Shown here: positions 63,674 through 64,000 of the stretch, in pieces
How the letters are laid out: every line of letters begins with the position of its first letter
How positions within the stretch are numbered: the first letter of the stretch is position 1
Source: Cryoendolithus antarcticus
Taxonomy: Eukaryota > Ascomycota > Dothideomycetes > Cladosporiales > Cladosporiaceae
DNA: 64,000 nucleotides
Reading direction: 5' to 3'
NCBI GenBank assembly: GCA_002077065.1
Contig: NAJO01000021.1
Span: 682,001 to 746,000, forward strand
Notes under the pieces: model-generated
The model's input: only the letters and a program-made list of their open reading frames with translations
The model's database searches: none
What the model was told of the DNA's origin: nothing
Position numbers and translations under genes: made by a program

Positions 63674-64000
63674 CTAATGCTCCACCGGCTTCGCAGTATT
63701 GATCGCCATACCCTTTGGGGCCAGCACGATGTTCAGCTCCAGCTCTCTTGTTGCCTTGCCACCTGGTCCAGTGTGCTCTTTCATCCCACTTGGGGTCTCC
63801 GTGATCGGCACGAAGTCCACCACCAGATCGTCCTTCACAGCGAAGACCGTGTCTGTTGCGAGCCAAGGATCGTCTTTGGGGTAGATCTGTGTGATGACGG
63901 GCTTGTAGTCGTCGTGTGTGACCTGAGGACTTGTTAGTGGCGGTCTGCAGGTATACGAGGAAATGTGAAGCTCACCATCAGATGAATGTGCGCTGGTCTC
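63674..64000 (-). CDS. Intradiol ring-cleavage dioxygenase, C-terminal part (runs off the window)
   Basis: This is the 3' end of a non-haem Fe(III) dioxygenase that cleaves catechol- or hydroxyquinol-type rings between the hydroxyls. Visible exons are 64000-63976 (partial) and 63922-63674, with a 53 bp intron (gtgagc...CACTAAC...cag). The joined sequence RPAHIHLM-VTHDDYKPVITQ carries the iron-binding His-x-His. It is followed by IYPKDDPWLATDTVFAVKDD and LVVDFVPI, as in catechol and hydroxyquinol 1,2-dioxygenases. The end LAPKGMAINTAKPVEH precedes the stop. The N-terminal domain and Tyr ligands lie outside the window, so substrate class is undecided. Confidence 0.88.
   Translation of the reverse strand, partial: ETSAHSSDGELHISSYTCRPPLTSPQVTHDDYKPVITQIYPKDDPWLATDTVFAVKDDLVVDFVPITETPSGMKEHTGPGGKATRELELNIVLAPKGMAINTAKPVEH

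Noticed and set aside
41353..64000. Aromatic-degradation cluster linking the alcohol dehydrogenase and the intradiol dioxygenase
   Set aside because: They lie 21 kb apart with STE12, striatin and an ABC transporter between, and there is no regulator or other pathway gene.

Overview
This is an ordinary nuclear chromosome segment of a filamentous ascomycete. Introns are mostly 51-81 bp with GT...AG ends and CTAAC/CTGAC-like branch points. Genes lie on both strands about 2-3 kb apart. The gene set is fungal: a STE12 factor with a homeodomain-like region plus two C-terminal C2H2 fingers, a fungal striatin, a URC1-type GTP cyclohydrolase II relative, RIT1 and FUR1. The protein style suggests Pezizomycotina, probably Dothideomycetes, but the class is inference. 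I see no CRISPR array, rRNA, confident tRNA or intact transposon.

Layout. 0-5 kb: deoxyhypusine synthase and a MATH/MORN/RING protein. 5.5-7.2 kb: a hexose transporter, followed by about 4 kb with no gene I can support. 11.3-18 kb: uracil phosphoribosyltransferase, a WAPL-type cohesin-release factor and a Rheb GTPase. 18.7-28.5 kb is a dense block: succinyl-CoA ligase alpha, ELP3, RIT1, a PhyH-type dioxygenase, DCP1 and a COQ8-family kinase. 30.4-39 kb: a small Ser/Pro-rich protein, an OCRL/INPP5B-like inositol 5-phosphatase, HSP60 and URC1. 39.5-45.5 kb: ELF1, a short hypothetical, a zinc alcohol dehydrogenase and STE12. A 3.5 kb gene-free stretch lies upstream of STE12. 49-59 kb: striatin, an HSL-type esterase, a conserved-looking hypothetical and a full-length ABCB transporter. 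60.2-63.5 kb: an array of small, same-strand, single- or double-pass membrane proteins that look partly paralogous and resemble no family I know. The window ends inside an intradiol ring-cleavage dioxygenase on the minus strand.

Functional links. DHS (eIF5A hypusination), ELP3 and RIT1 (tRNA modification) and DCP1 (mRNA decapping) all act on translation or mRNA fate. FUR1 and URC1 belong to uracil salvage and uracil catabolism. STE12 and striatin both act in fungal developmental signalling. These are core genes in loose proximity, not a biosynthetic cluster. The two least explained signals are the small membrane-protein array at 60.2-63.5 kb and the group of TGAAACA elements in the long STE12 upstream region. 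Splice sites were assigned by eye from frame continuity and remembered homologues. Many long open frames here begin at GTG or TTG, and for those I chose the first plausible ATG.
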